Counted from the stretch's first letter, positions 17,931-26,875 are shown. The stretch: DNA of 64,000 nt from Pseudoxanthomonas sp. PXM02 (GCF_014851805.1 NZ_JACVAK010000001.1:186001-250000), one strand, 5' to 3'. Program-made: numbers and translations. Notes: generated by a model from the letters alone, not told the origin.

Positions 17931-19121
17931 TTACGCAGCCGGAGCGCCGATGGATGCACCCCTGACATATTCCCGAGGGATGCGCGCATTGAGTCCCGTC
18001 AGGATCTCGTAGGGAATCGTCCCCGCCGTTAAGGCCACCGCTTCGCACGAGATCGCATCGTCGCCTTGCCGACCGATCAGCACGACCTCGTCTTCGTTGT
18101 AGGCCGAGCCGCCCGGACCAAGATCGACCATGAACTGGTCCATGCACACGCGACCGACGATGGGATGGCGCTCGCCACGCACCAGTACCTCGCCGCGCGA
18201 CGACAGCGAGCGCGGATAACCGTCGCCGTAGCCAATCGGCACGGTGACCACGCGGGTGTCCACGGGCGCGGTCCAGGTGGCACCGTAGCTGACGGTGCGA
18301 CCGGCCTTCACCACTTTGAAGTAGACCACCTTGGAGACCAGCGACAGCGCCGGCTTCAGCGCCACGGTGTGCCGCGAAGCAGGGTCCGGCATCACGCCAT
18401 ACAGCGCGATGCCGGGACGCACCATGTCCAGGCAGGTCTCGGGGAAATGCAGTACGCCGCCCGAGTTGGCCAGATGGCGGACCGGCATGGGCGCGCCAAT
18501 ACGATCGAAGTGCGCGCACGCATGCAGGAAGCGTTGCAGTTGTTCGTGCGTCATCGGCGAGGCCGGATCGTCCGAGCATGCCAGATGCGAGTAAATGCCC
18601 TTCACCGTGCACCAGGGAGACGCCAGTGCGGCTTCGATCAAGGGCGCGGCGTTCTCGCTGTGCACGCCGATGCGTTCCATGCCGGTGTCGATCTTGAGAT
18701 GGATCACGGCCTTGCGGCCCAGCGCCTCCGCCGCTTGTGCCACCTGCCCCAGCTTGGCGATCGATGACACCGTCACTTCGAGATCGCAGGCCAGGAACTG
18801 GCTGACCTGGGGCGCATGGATGCCGCCCATGACGAGGATGGGCACGCTGACGCCCGCCCGCCGCAGCGCCAACCCCTCTTCCACCAACGCAACGCCGAGC
18901 TGTCCGATGCCCTGCGCCTGCAGGTGCAGGGCCACCGGCACCAGCCCATGGCCGTAGGCGTTCGCCTTGACGATGCCCATCACCGGTACGCCGGCATGCG
19001 CCTGCAACGCATGTAAGTTGTGACCGATCGCCTCCAGGTCCACACGGATGCGCGTGGGACGATCGTTGGCCTCGGGACGGAATGCGGTGTCGTGGGCGAT
19101 GTCAGGCGAAGAAGCGCTCAT
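17931..19121 (-). CDS. alr: Alanine racemase
   Basis: A 396-residue fold-type III PLP enzyme converting L-alanine to D-alanine for peptidoglycan. The PLP lysine is Lys52 in VKANAYGHG. The second-domain catalytic Tyr is in VSYGATW, and RVCMDQFMVDLG is the conserved substrate-pocket block. An N-terminal extension of about 20 residues (MSASSPDIAHDTAFRPEAND) exceeds the usual start, so translation might begin a little later. In related genomes alr commonly follows dnaB; here six genes on the opposite strand separate the two. Confidence 0.96.
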   Translation of the reverse strand: MSASSPDIAHDTAFRPEANDRPTRIRVDLEAIGHNLHALQAHAGVPVMGIVKANAYGHGLVPVALHLQAQGIGQLGVALVEEGLALRRAGVSVPILVMGGIHAPQVSQFLACDLEVTVSSIAKLGQVAQAAEALGRKAVIHLKIDTGMERIGVHSENAAPLIEAALASPWCTVKGIYSHLACSDDPASPMTHEQLQRFLHACAHFDRIGAPMPVRHLANSGGVLHFPETCLDMVRPGIALYGVMPDPASRHTVALKPALSLVSKVVYFKVVKAGRTVSYGATWTAPVDTRVVTVPIGYGDGYPRSLSSRGEVLVRGERHPIVGRVCMDQFMVDLGPGGSAYNEDEVVLIGRQGDDAISCEAVALTAGTIPYEILTGLNARIPREYVRGASIGAPAA

Positions 19122-19243
19122 GTCGGGATTGTAGCGGCGCGCAAGCGACTGTCGCCCACGCAGACCATCGGGCCGTCGCGCAACGCGGACCCGTCACTGC
19201 ATCCGTTGCGTCGCCGCACGTGCACGGGTCGTCCACTTCGCGG

Positions 19244-19262
19244 GGTATCACCATGTGATACC
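19244..19262. promoter_or_regulatory. Perfect 19-bp palindrome, candidate operator of the KASIII operon
   Basis: GGTATCAC and GTGATACC flank a 3-base CAT centre. It lies 98 bases before the KASIII ATG and 123 bases before alr, in the 238-base divergent region. The half-site style fits a dimeric GntR- or TetR-type repressor. No regulator gene is adjacent, so the protein would act in trans. Confidence 0.6.
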
Positions 19263-19359
19263 GTCCGGCCCATCGGATGCTCCAGCCGCCAACGCGGCTT
19301 GCCAGCGCACTGCCACTGGTCAAGGCTCGGCTTTGCATCGCCTAGAACATCGAGCCCCC

Positions 19360-20376
19360 ATGGATCAGGAAAGGCCCCGCTCCACCCCGTTGCGCATCGT
19401 GGCGACAGGCGAATACGTACCGGTGCGCCGCGTCGGCTCGGATGCGTTCGACCGGCGCTGGCGCAAACCCGATGGCTGGACCGAACGCCACGTTGGCATC
19501 AGGCACCGGCAGCACGCCGGCGGCGACGAGTCGTCCTCGATGATGGCCGCCATGGCAGCGCAGGCTGCCCTTGAACGCGCAGGCCTGCGCACGGACCAGA
19601 TGGACGCCATCATCAGCGTGGGCGGCGTGATGGAACAGGCGATCCCCTGCACGGCCGTGCTGGTGCAACGACGACTGGGCCTGTCGAGTACCGGCACGCC
19701 GGCCTTCGACGTCAATGCCACCTGCCTGGGCTTTCCGGTCGCGCTGGATCTGGTCGCGCCGGCGTTGGCCAGCGGGCGCTACCGGCGCGTCCTGATCGTC
19801 GCTGGGGAGGTCGCGTCGGCAGGTCTGGACTGGGATGACACCGATACGGCCGGACTCTTCGGCGACGGCGGTGCGGCGGTGATCCTCGAAGCCGGTGCCG
19901 GCGACGACGCGTCCTGCCTGCTCGCCACGCACATGGAAACGCACAGCGAAGGGGCCGAGTACTGCCAGGTCCGCGCCTGCGGCACGCGCATGCGCCTGGC
20001 CGACGACGTGGACGCCTATGCCCGCGCATCCCGCTTCGAGATGGCGGGCCGCGCCACCTATCGATTGGCCGCGCAGAAGCTGCCCGGATTCATGCGCACC
20101 CTGTTTGCCCGCGCCGGCGTGGAAGCCCGCGACCTGGCCTGCCTGATTCCACACCAGGCCAGCGTCAAGGCCCTGGACCATCTGCAGCGGGCGCTGGGCC
20201 TCCCGCCGCAGGTGCTGGTCCGGATACTGGAGACACACGGCAACCAGATGGCGGCGTCCATCCCGTTGGCGCTGCATCACGCGATCGAACGTGGCGCGCT
20301 GCGCCGCGGCGATCTGTTCGCGATGGTCGGCTCGGGCGCGGGACTGTCGTTCGCCGGCGCGGTGCTGCGCTACTGA
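19360..20376 (+). CDS. 3-oxoacyl-ACP synthase III (KASIII/FabH-like)
   Basis: A 338-residue thiolase-fold ketosynthase. The FabH triad is intact: Cys122 (DVNATCLGFP), His265 (CLIPHQAS) and Asn295 (ETHGNQMA). It also has the FabH-like GLFGDGGAAVILEAG block. KASIII enzymes condense an acyl-CoA or starter with malonyl-ACP, or in OleA-like members join two acyl chains. Sequence outside the triad is divergent, and its place at the head of a six-gene operon argues against the housekeeping fatty-acid enzyme and for specialised lipid or polyketide assembly. ATG 19360 is preferred; a GTG further up at 19255 lies inside the palindrome. Only one base separates it from the next gene. Confidence 0.88.
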   Translation: MDQERPRSTPLRIVATGEYVPVRRVGSDAFDRRWRKPDGWTERHVGIRHRQHAGGDESSSMMAAMAAQAALERAGLRTDQMDAIISVGGVMEQAIPCTAVLVQRRLGLSSTGTPAFDVNATCLGFPVALDLVAPALASGRYRRVLIVAGEVASAGLDWDDTDTAGLFGDGGAAVILEAGAGDDASCLLATHMETHSEGAEYCQVRACGTRMRLADDVDAYARASRFEMAGRATYRLAAQKLPGFMRTLFARAGVEARDLACLIPHQASVKALDHLQRALGLPPQVLVRILETHGNQMAASIPLALHHAIERGALRRGDLFAMVGSGAGLSFAGAVLRY

Positions 20377-20377
20377 C

Positions 20378-21370
20378 ATGGCGCGCATCCTGGTCACGGG
20401 TGCCACCGGCTTCATCGGCAGCCATGCCGTGCGCCGCCTTGCCGACGCGGGCCATGCCATCGTCGCGACGGGCCGGGATCGCGCGCGCCTGGCCAGCATC
20501 GACACGCGTGCGCATGCCGTCGTCGCCGATCTCACCCGGGATCCACTCGAACCCCTGCTGCACGCCTGCGACACCGTCGTGCATTGCGCCGCACTGTCGT
20601 CGCCGTGGGGGCGCTCCGAGGACTTCGAGTCCGCCAACGTGCACGCCACCGAGCGCCTGCTCGATGCCGCGCGCCGGGAGGGTGTATCCCGCTTCATCCA
20701 TCTCGGCTCACCAAGCATCTACTTCCGCTTCCGCGACCAGTTCGACGTGAGCGAAGACTTCGAGCCGCCGCGACGCTGGATCACCGACTACGCGCGCAGC
20801 AAATGGGAGTCGGAATGCCGGGTACGCGCCGCGTCCGGACACAAGCTGCAGACATTGATCCTGCGGCCGCGCGCGGTGTTCGGCGAGGGCGACCGGGCGA
20901 TCCTGCCCCGCCTGCTTGCAGTGGCGGCGCGGGGACGCTTTCCCCTGGTCGGCGGCGGACAGGCACTGATCGACGTCACCCACATCGACAATCTGGTCGA
21001 ACTGATCGCGACCTGCGTTCACACCGACCTGCCCGGCAATGCGCGCGCGTACAACGTCAGCAATGGCGAACCGGTCCGCGTCCGCCACTTGCTGGAGACG
21101 CTGTTCTCCTCGCTCGGGCAGGAGGTGCGTCTGCTGCCGGTGCCACGCGCCGCACTGCTGGCACTGGCCGCGCTGTCCGAACGCATCGCGCGGCTGCGGC
21201 CCGGACAGCCCGAGCCGCGCCTGACCCGCTACGGCGTCGGCGTGATCGGCTATTCGCAGACGCTGGACATCTCCCGGGCACAACGCGAGTTGCATTACCA
21301 GCCGCAGATGGGCGTTGCCGATGGCATCGCCCGCTACGCACGATGGTGGAAGGCCCATGGCCATCCTTGA
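20378..21370 (+). CDS. NAD-dependent epimerase/dehydratase (extended SDR, OleD/3-beta-HSD-like)
   Basis: A 330-residue extended short-chain dehydrogenase. The Rossmann motif VTGATGFIGSHAVRRL is at residues 6-21, and a Ser/Tyr/Lys catalytic set lies in LGSPSIYF and the later TDYARSKWE (YxxxK). A GYSQTLDISRAQREL C-terminal block is typical of this subfamily. Members reduce or oxidise beta-hydroxy/beta-keto lipids or sterols, and OleD reduces the beta-ketoacid made by OleA. Following a ketosynthase, it most likely reduces the condensation product. It begins one base after the KASIII stop and overlaps the next gene by 14 bases. Confidence 0.88.
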   Translation: MARILVTGATGFIGSHAVRRLADAGHAIVATGRDRARLASIDTRAHAVVADLTRDPLEPLLHACDTVVHCAALSSPWGRSEDFESANVHATERLLDAARREGVSRFIHLGSPSIYFRFRDQFDVSEDFEPPRRWITDYARSKWESECRVRAASGHKLQTLILRPRAVFGEGDRAILPRLLAVAARGRFPLVGGGQALIDVTHIDNLVELIATCVHTDLPGNARAYNVSNGEPVRVRHLLETLFSSLGQEVRLLPVPRAALLALAALSERIARLRPGQPEPRLTRYGVGVIGYSQTLDISRAQRELHYQPQMGVADGIARYARWWKAHGHP

Positions 21371-22196
21371 GTGGCGGCTTTATGAAGCCGGCTTCTGCAC
21401 CCATCCCGAACGCGCGACCCGCCGCGATGCGGGCCTGCAGGCCTGCGAGTTCCCTGCGCTGGTGCCCGTGCTGCGGCACGCCGAACACGGTTGGATGCTG
21501 TTCGATACCGGCTATTCCGAGCACTTCCTGAAAGCCACGTCAGCGCTGCCCGAACGTCTCTACCGCGTGGTGACCCCCGTGCACCTGCCTCCGCAGGACA
21601 CGCTCGCATCGCAACTGCGCCGCGACGGCATCGCGCCCGCGGACGTCGCGTGGGTCGTGCTTTCGCACATGCACGGCGACCATGTCGGCGGACTCGCGGA
21701 CTTCCCGCAGGCACGCCTGGCCTGCGCACGCGCCGCGTGGGACGACCTGCATGCGCACGGCCGTATCGGCGCATTGCGCCGCGGCCTGCTTCCGTCGCTG
21801 CTGCACGGCAGGCAGGAAGCGACGATCCGCTGGTTCGAAGCACTGCCGCGACGTTCCCTTCCTGCGGCCCTGCACCTGTTCGACGAGGGTTACGACCTGT
21901 TCGGCGACGGCAGCCTGCTGCTGGTGCCGCTCCCCGGTCACGCGCCGGGTCATTACGGTGCCGTGTTCGACGACGGGAAAGGTCCGGTCTTCCTGGTGGC
22001 CGATGCCAGCTGGTCGTCCCAGGCCATCCGCGACAATGTGCCGCCGCCGGCGGCAGTAACGGGTTGGCTGGGCGACACCACCGCCTATCGCGAGACGCTC
22101 GCGCGCCTGCACGCCCTGCACCGCGCGTCGCCCGAGGTGCGCATCGTGCCCTCGCACTGCCGCGACTGGCGCCCATCGCGCGAGCCACGTGCATGA
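21357..22196 (+). CDS. Metallo-beta-lactamase-fold hydrolase
   Basis: A 279-residue MBL-fold protein with the two-metal motif SHMHGDHVGG (His104, His106, Asp108, His109), a downstream metal His in LVPLPGHAPGHYGAV, the Asp in VADASWS and a last His in VPSHCRDW. The overall pattern resembles AHL-lactonase-type and other ester or thioester hydrolases rather than beta-lactamases. In a ketosynthase operon it could release or proofread a thioester or lactone intermediate; that is inference. There is no signal peptide, so it is cytoplasmic. Its ATG overlaps the SDR gene by 14 bases, and its stop overlaps the next start as ATGA. Confidence 0.88.
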   Translation: MAILEWRLYEAGFCTHPERATRRDAGLQACEFPALVPVLRHAEHGWMLFDTGYSEHFLKATSALPERLYRVVTPVHLPPQDTLASQLRRDGIAPADVAWVVLSHMHGDHVGGLADFPQARLACARAAWDDLHAHGRIGALRRGLLPSLLHGRQEATIRWFEALPRRSLPAALHLFDEGYDLFGDGSLLLVPLPGHAPGHYGAVFDDGKGPVFLVADASWSSQAIRDNVPPPAAVTGWLGDTTAYRETLARLHALHRASPEVRIVPSHCRDWRPSREPRA

Positions 22197-23356
22197 CGGG
22201 CCGCATCCTGATCCTCGGTGGACGCGCGCCTGTCGCGCTGGATCACGCGCGGCGCTTCCATCACCACGGATGGCAGGTACATGTCGCCGATTCGATTCCC
22301 TGCCGGCTGACCGGCTGGTCCTCGTCGGTCACGCAGACCCACGCGATCGCGCCACCGCGTTACGACCCGCGAGGCTTCGTCGAGGACTTGCGGCGCATCG
22401 TCGCCGGACAGCGCATCGACCTGCTGCTGCCGACCTGCGAGGAAGCGGTCTACCTCTCGCGACACCGGCCGGCTCTGCCGCGCGAACTGCAGGTAGCGGT
22501 GGACGACTTCGCCACCGTAGCCTCCCTGCACAGCAAATGGCAGTTCGCCGGTATCGCCGCGGCCTGCGGCATGCCGGCACCGGCGACGACGCGGCTACGC
22601 ACACTGGACGAAGCCCGTGAATGGGCATCCGGACGCGGCGTGGTCCTGAAGCCCGAATACTCGCGGTTCGGCGTGCACGTGCGGCTGTATCCGGAGGGCA
22701 TTCCCGCCGCGGCTCCCGAACTGCCCGCGCTGGGGGACTGGGTGGTGCAGGAATTCCTGCCTGGGCAGGAACTGTGCTCGTATGCGATCGCGCACCGCGG
22801 ACGCCTGCTCGCGCACGCGGTCTATCGCCCGTCTTACCGATTGAGGCGCAGTTCGAGCTACTACTTCGAGCCGGTGGACCGTCCCGCGATCCGTGAGGCG
22901 GTGGACGCACTGGTCCGCCACACACGCTACAGCGGCCAGCTGTCGTTCGACTGGATCGAGGGCACTGACGGCATCGCGCGGGTGCTGGAGTGCAATCCGC
23001 GCGCCACCAGCGGCCTGCACCTGTTTCCCTCCGACGCGGACCTGCCGGCGGCCCTCGTTGGCGAAGGCCCCTTGCACGAGCCGATCAATGCGCGCCCCAG
23101 GATGATCGCGGCGCTGATGTCCAGCGCCGGCCTGGCGAGCGCGGCGGCGAAGGGAAGCCTGCGCCAGTGGCAACGCGACTGGCAGCGCGCCGACGACGTG
23201 GTCTCCGTGCCCGGCGACCGCTCGCCGTTGGTCGGTGCGCTCACCGATCTCGGTGCGTACGCCGTGCTCGCCCTGCGACAGCAGTGCAACCTGCGCGAAG
23301 CCGCCACCCGCGACATCGAGTGGGACGGCGAACCGATGCCGGTGGTAGACGCTTGA
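22193..23356 (+). CDS. ATP-grasp ligase
   Basis: A 387-residue ATP-grasp protein. The N-terminal pre-ATP-grasp domain starts RILILGGRAPVALDHARRFH. The ATP-binding part has SKWQFAGIAAACGMPAP, GVVLKPEYSRFGVHV (nucleotide Lys) and WVVQEFLPGQELCSYAI. The metal-binding end is VLECNPRATSGLHLF. ATP-grasp enzymes activate a carboxylate as acyl phosphate and join it to an amine or thiol. Following KASIII, SDR and MBL, it probably couples the lipid acid to an amine or amino acid, but the substrate cannot be read from sequence. The ATGA overlap with the MBL gene and the TTGA overlap with the next gene imply translational coupling. Confidence 0.87.
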   Translation: MTGRILILGGRAPVALDHARRFHHHGWQVHVADSIPCRLTGWSSSVTQTHAIAPPRYDPRGFVEDLRRIVAGQRIDLLLPTCEEAVYLSRHRPALPRELQVAVDDFATVASLHSKWQFAGIAAACGMPAPATTRLRTLDEAREWASGRGVVLKPEYSRFGVHVRLYPEGIPAAAPELPALGDWVVQEFLPGQELCSYAIAHRGRLLAHAVYRPSYRLRRSSSYYFEPVDRPAIREAVDALVRHTRYSGQLSFDWIEGTDGIARVLECNPRATSGLHLFPSDADLPAALVGEGPLHEPINARPRMIAALMSSAGLASAAAKGSLRQWQRDWQRADDVVSVPGDRSPLVGALTDLGAYAVLALRQQCNLREAATRDIEWDGEPMPVVDA

Positions 23357-24462
23357 ACGCGCGGGCCGCCCATGCGGACTTCGCAACGCAGGCGAGCACG
23401 TTCGCCGCCCTTCATGCGGGCCGCCCCACTGCTGCGATGGTGTCCAACCTGCATGTCCGGGTCGAAACCCTGCACACGGGCGCCGGCACTCTACCCGTCA
23501 GCGTGCACGATGGCCGCCAGGGCGACGCCTGGGTCTGCTCGCCGCGTACCACCTACGCCGACTGCGCCGGCGAGGAGAGCGCCCGCTACCTGCCTGCATC
23601 GCTGCGCGACGGCGCGCACTGGCTGCTGTCGACGCTGGGAGGCGGCCTCGCCTTGAGCGGTCTGGACAACGCCGTGGCGATCAACAACTGGTTGCTGTCG
23701 ACCAACCTCTACCCGCCACTGGACGCAGTCGATCCTGCTTCCATGATCGAAGAAGCCGTGGCGCGGTGGCCCCGGCATACGCTGTGGTTCCGTTCGTTGA
23801 ACGAACACCACAACGGCGACTGGCTCGACGCATTGCGCGCAGCCGGTTGCCTGCCCGTGGCGAGCCGGCAGGTCTATCTGTACGACGACATCGCTTCGCT
23901 GGCGAGCCGCCGCCGCGATCTCAAGCGCGACCTGTCCCTGCTGCTCCGCACACCGTTGCGCCACTGCAGGGATGACGAGGTCACGGAGCACGACTACACA
24001 CGCATCGCCGAACTGTATGCATTGCTCTACATCGGCAAATACTCGCGCCACAATCCGCTTTACGGCAAAGACTTCCTGCGCGCATGGCATCACGCCGGCC
24101 TGCTTTCCTTCGAAGGATTCCGCGATGACGACGGGCGACTGGTCTGCGTGATCGGTTTGTTCCGCCAGGGATGCACCGTGACCGCCCCGATCGTCGGCTA
24201 TGACACCGCGATGCCGCAGCGGATGGGCCTGTACCGGCTGGCGATGGCCTGCGCGTACCGGGCCTGCATCGAGAACGGCTGGCGCCTGAACTTCAGTGCG
24301 GGCGCGGCGGACTTCAAGCGCCTGCGTGGCGGTACGCCTTCGATCGAGTACAGCGCCGTCTATGCGCGACATCTGCCCCGCGGCACGCGCCTCACCGTGG
24401 CGGCACTGTCGGCGATCACCTGCCATATCGGCGCACCGCTGCTGCGCAGGTATCGTCTGTGA
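23353..24462 (+). CDS. GNAT/FemAB-like acyltransferase candidate
   Basis: A protein of about 369 residues. I take the TTG at 23353, which overlaps the previous TGA in the same TTGA style as the other junctions; ATG 23437 is the alternative. The C-terminal half resembles the acyl-CoA N-acyltransferase fold of the FemAB/CelD type: LYIGKYSRHNPLYGKDFL, FEGFRDDDGRLVCVIGLF and the conserved-looking NFSAGAADFKRLRGG. The N-terminal half has no recognised motif. There are no membrane segments apart from a weakly hydrophobic C-terminus. It may acylate the product of the ATP-grasp step or provide a substrate. Assignment is tentative. Confidence 0.65.
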   Translation: MNARAAHADFATQASTFAALHAGRPTAAMVSNLHVRVETLHTGAGTLPVSVHDGRQGDAWVCSPRTTYADCAGEESARYLPASLRDGAHWLLSTLGGGLALSGLDNAVAINNWLLSTNLYPPLDAVDPASMIEEAVARWPRHTLWFRSLNEHHNGDWLDALRAAGCLPVASRQVYLYDDIASLASRRRDLKRDLSLLLRTPLRHCRDDEVTEHDYTRIAELYALLYIGKYSRHNPLYGKDFLRAWHHAGLLSFEGFRDDDGRLVCVIGLFRQGCTVTAPIVGYDTAMPQRMGLYRLAMACAYRACIENGWRLNFSAGAADFKRLRGGTPSIEYSAVYARHLPRGTRLTVAALSAITCHIGAPLLRRYRL

Positions 24463-25472
24463 ACCCTTGGCATCCCGCTCTGCATGGTCATTGGTACGCG
24501 GTGGCGCGCGCGAACCGGATCGGCCGTGCACCGGTCGCGATCTCGCTGCTCGATCGCCACATCGCGCTCGCGCGTACCGACGCAGGCGACTGGATCGCGC
24601 TGGAAGATCGCTGTCCGCATCGGCATGCGCCGCTCTCCGCCGGATGCGTGCAGGGTGACCACATCGCCTGCCCCTATCACGGCTGGTCCTTCGGCGCCGA
24701 CGGTGGCCTGAAGCGCATCCCTGGCCTGCCGCCGGACGCATCACTCCCCAACGTGCGCGTGCGTCGTTTCGCCGTGCACGAACTGGATGGTTTCGTCTGG
24801 GTACGCCCGGGCGACAGCGGCGCGTCCGCACCCAGCGCGCTGATACGGGAAACCGATGGCGCCACACGTCGCTTCCAGTGGCAGACCCGCTGGTCCGCCC
24901 ATGTGGTGGACGCGATGGAGAACTTCCTCGATCCCCTGCACACCCACTTCGTCCACGCCGGCCTGGTGCGGCGCGACGGCGCACGGATGCCGATGGAAGC
25001 GCGCTTTCGTGGCACCACGGAAGGCTTCATCGTCGACTACAGTGGCAGGCCGTCGCAGTCCGGCCTGCTCTACCGACTGTTCGAATCCGAACGGACGATG
25101 GAGCGCGCGCACTTCGCAGCTCCGGGCACCGCCCGCCTGGAGTACGGGTACGCCAACGGCAGCCGCGTACTGATCGACCTGCACTTCACGCCCGTGGCAA
25201 CCGATGCCACCGATGTGTTCGTGGCCCTGCACGTCGAAGGGCGCTGGGCGCCGGCATGGGCCGTGCGCCTGCTGGCCTGGCCCTTCCTGAAGCGGGTCAA
25301 TGCGCAGGACGCCGCGATGCTGGCCCTGCAGACGGACAACCGCCGGCGCTTTCCCGGCCGGCAAGGCGCGTCCACCGAACTGGATGTGGTGCGCGGTGCG
25401 CTGGAAGCCTTCTGGCTGCGCGGCGAATCTCCTGCACCCTCCGCCGAACGCCTTGTACGGATGATGCTCTAG
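24459..25472 (+). CDS. Rieske non-heme iron oxygenase, alpha subunit type
   Basis: A 337-residue protein starting at GTG 24459, overlapping the previous stop. The N-terminal Rieske domain has Cys52-x-His54 and, 16 residues later, Cys71-x2-His74 in CPHRH and CPYHGWSF, which bind a 2Fe-2S cluster. The catalytic domain has NFLDPLHTHFVHAG, providing the mononuclear iron His pair in a D-x2-H-x4-H arrangement. Such stand-alone oxygenases hydroxylate, desaturate or demethylate natural products and need an external reductase, which is not encoded here. It is the last gene of the operon and ends 2 bases before the stop of the convergent dnaB gene. Confidence 0.9.
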   Translation: MNPWHPALHGHWYAVARANRIGRAPVAISLLDRHIALARTDAGDWIALEDRCPHRHAPLSAGCVQGDHIACPYHGWSFGADGGLKRIPGLPPDASLPNVRVRRFAVHELDGFVWVRPGDSGASAPSALIRETDGATRRFQWQTRWSAHVVDAMENFLDPLHTHFVHAGLVRRDGARMPMEARFRGTTEGFIVDYSGRPSQSGLLYRLFESERTMERAHFAAPGTARLEYGYANGSRVLIDLHFTPVATDATDVFVALHVEGRWAPAWAVRLLAWPFLKRVNAQDAAMLALQTDNRRRFPGRQGASTELDVVRGALEAFWLRGESPAPSAERLVRMML

Positions 25473-25474
25473 CG

Positions 25475-26875
25475 CTACTCGAACGCGCCGATGTTGTCGT
25501 GGCTCAGGTTGTCGAAGCGGGTGTATTCGCCGAAGAACCGCAGCTTGCACGAGCCGGTGGGACCGGAACGCTGCTTGCCGATGATGATCTCCGCCAGGCC
25601 TTTGTCCGGCGAGGTTTCCTTGTTGTAGTAATCGTCGCGGTAGATGAAGACGATCATGTCGGCGTCCTGCTCGATGGCGCCCGATTCGCGCAGGTCGGCC
25701 ATCACCGGGCGCTTGTCGGTACGCGTTTCCAGCGAGCGGTTGAGCTGCGACAGCGCGATCACGGGGACGTTGAGTTCTTTCGCAAGGCCTTTCAGCGAGC
25801 GCGAGATCTCGGAGATCTCGGTGGCGCGGTTCTCGCTGTTGCCGGGCACCGACATCAGCTGCAGGTAGTCGATGACGATCAGGCCCAGGTCGTGCTCGCG
25901 CTTCAACCGGCGCGCCTTGGAGCGCAGCACGTCGGGCGAGAGGCCCGGCGTGTCGTCGATGAAGACCTTGGCCTGGTCCTTGAGGATGCGGATGGCGCTG
26001 GTGACGCGACTCCAGTCCTCGTCTTCAAGCGCGCCGGTACGCAGGCGGGTGGCGTTGATGCGGCCGACCGACGAGATCAGACGCATGGCCAGCTGGCCGG
26101 CCGACATTTCCATGGAGAACACCGCGACGGCCTTCTTCGACTTGATCGCGGCGTACTCGGCGATGTTCAGCGCGAACGTGGTCTTGCCCATCGCCGGGCG
26201 CGCCGCCAGGATCACCAGGTCGGTCGGCTGCAGGCCCGCGGTCATCTGGTCGAACTCGGTATAGCCGGTCGGCAGGCCGGTCACCGTGCCGCCGCTTTCC
26301 GAGCGAACGCGCAGGACTTCGAACGCGTCCTTCAACGCGTCGTTCATCGCCACGAAGTCGGTGCGGCCGCGCGCACCCTGCTCGGCGATGGCGAACACCT
26401 TCTGCTCGGCCACGGCCAGCATTTCATCGCTTTCCTTGCCATCGGGCTGGAAGGCGTCATTGACGATCTCGGTGCCCACCTCGATCAGCTGGCGCATCAC
26501 CGCCTTGTCGCGGACGATTTCCGCATAGGCGGTGATGTTGGCGGCGGATGGCGTGGTGCTGGCCAGTTCGACCAGGTAGGCGCCGCCGGCGATCAGCTCC
26601 AACTGGCCCTGCGACTCGAACCATTCGCCCAGCGTCACCGCATCGAACGGCCGGTTCCGCTCGGCCAACTCACCGATGGCGCGGTAGATCAGCTGGTGGT
26701 CGCGCCGGTAGAAGTCGTTCGGCGTCAGCTTGTCGTTGATGCGGTCATAGGCTTCCGGCGCCAGCATCAGGCCACCCAGCACCGCCTGCTCCGCTTCGAT
26801 GGAGTTCGGCGGAACGCGCAGTTGTTCGATGCGCGCATCGTGGGGATCGGAGCGGAAACCGGGGCGTGCGGACAT
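25475..26875 (-). CDS. dnaB: Replicative DNA helicase
   Basis: A 466-residue hexameric 5'-3' helicase of the replisome. The N-terminal collar has RVPPNSIEAEQAVLGGLML. The RecA-like domain has GLPTGYTEFDQMTAGLQPTDL, Walker A ARPAMGKTTFALN, Walker B LGLIVIDYLQLM, and the RSLKGLAKELNVPVIALSQL and RDDYYNKE blocks. It is not interrupted by an intein. The frame is open to 26983, but MSARPGFRSD at 26875 fits family length. It is downstream of rplI behind a terminator-like hairpin, so it probably has its own promoter in 26876-27037. It has no room for a 3' terminator before the convergent Rieske gene. Confidence 0.97.
   Translation of the reverse strand: MSARPGFRSDPHDARIEQLRVPPNSIEAEQAVLGGLMLAPEAYDRINDKLTPNDFYRRDHQLIYRAIGELAERNRPFDAVTLGEWFESQGQLELIAGGAYLVELASTTPSAANITAYAEIVRDKAVMRQLIEVGTEIVNDAFQPDGKESDEMLAVAEQKVFAIAEQGARGRTDFVAMNDALKDAFEVLRVRSESGGTVTGLPTGYTEFDQMTAGLQPTDLVILAARPAMGKTTFALNIAEYAAIKSKKAVAVFSMEMSAGQLAMRLISSVGRINATRLRTGALEDEDWSRVTSAIRILKDQAKVFIDDTPGLSPDVLRSKARRLKREHDLGLIVIDYLQLMSVPGNSENRATEISEISRSLKGLAKELNVPVIALSQLNRSLETRTDKRPVMADLRESGAIEQDADMIVFIYRDDYYNKETSPDKGLAEIIIGKQRSGPTGSCKLRFFGEYTRFDNLSHDNIGAFE

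Noticed and set aside
19255-19359. GTG 19255 as start of the KASIII gene
   Set aside because: It would add 35 residues without family similarity and lies inside the palindromic operator; ATG 19360 fits family length better.
19360-25472. OleABCD olefin cluster
   Set aside because: Only a ketosynthase and an OleD-like reductase resemble it; OleB hydrolase and OleC ligase are missing, and ATP-grasp, MBL and Rieske genes are not part of ole clusters.
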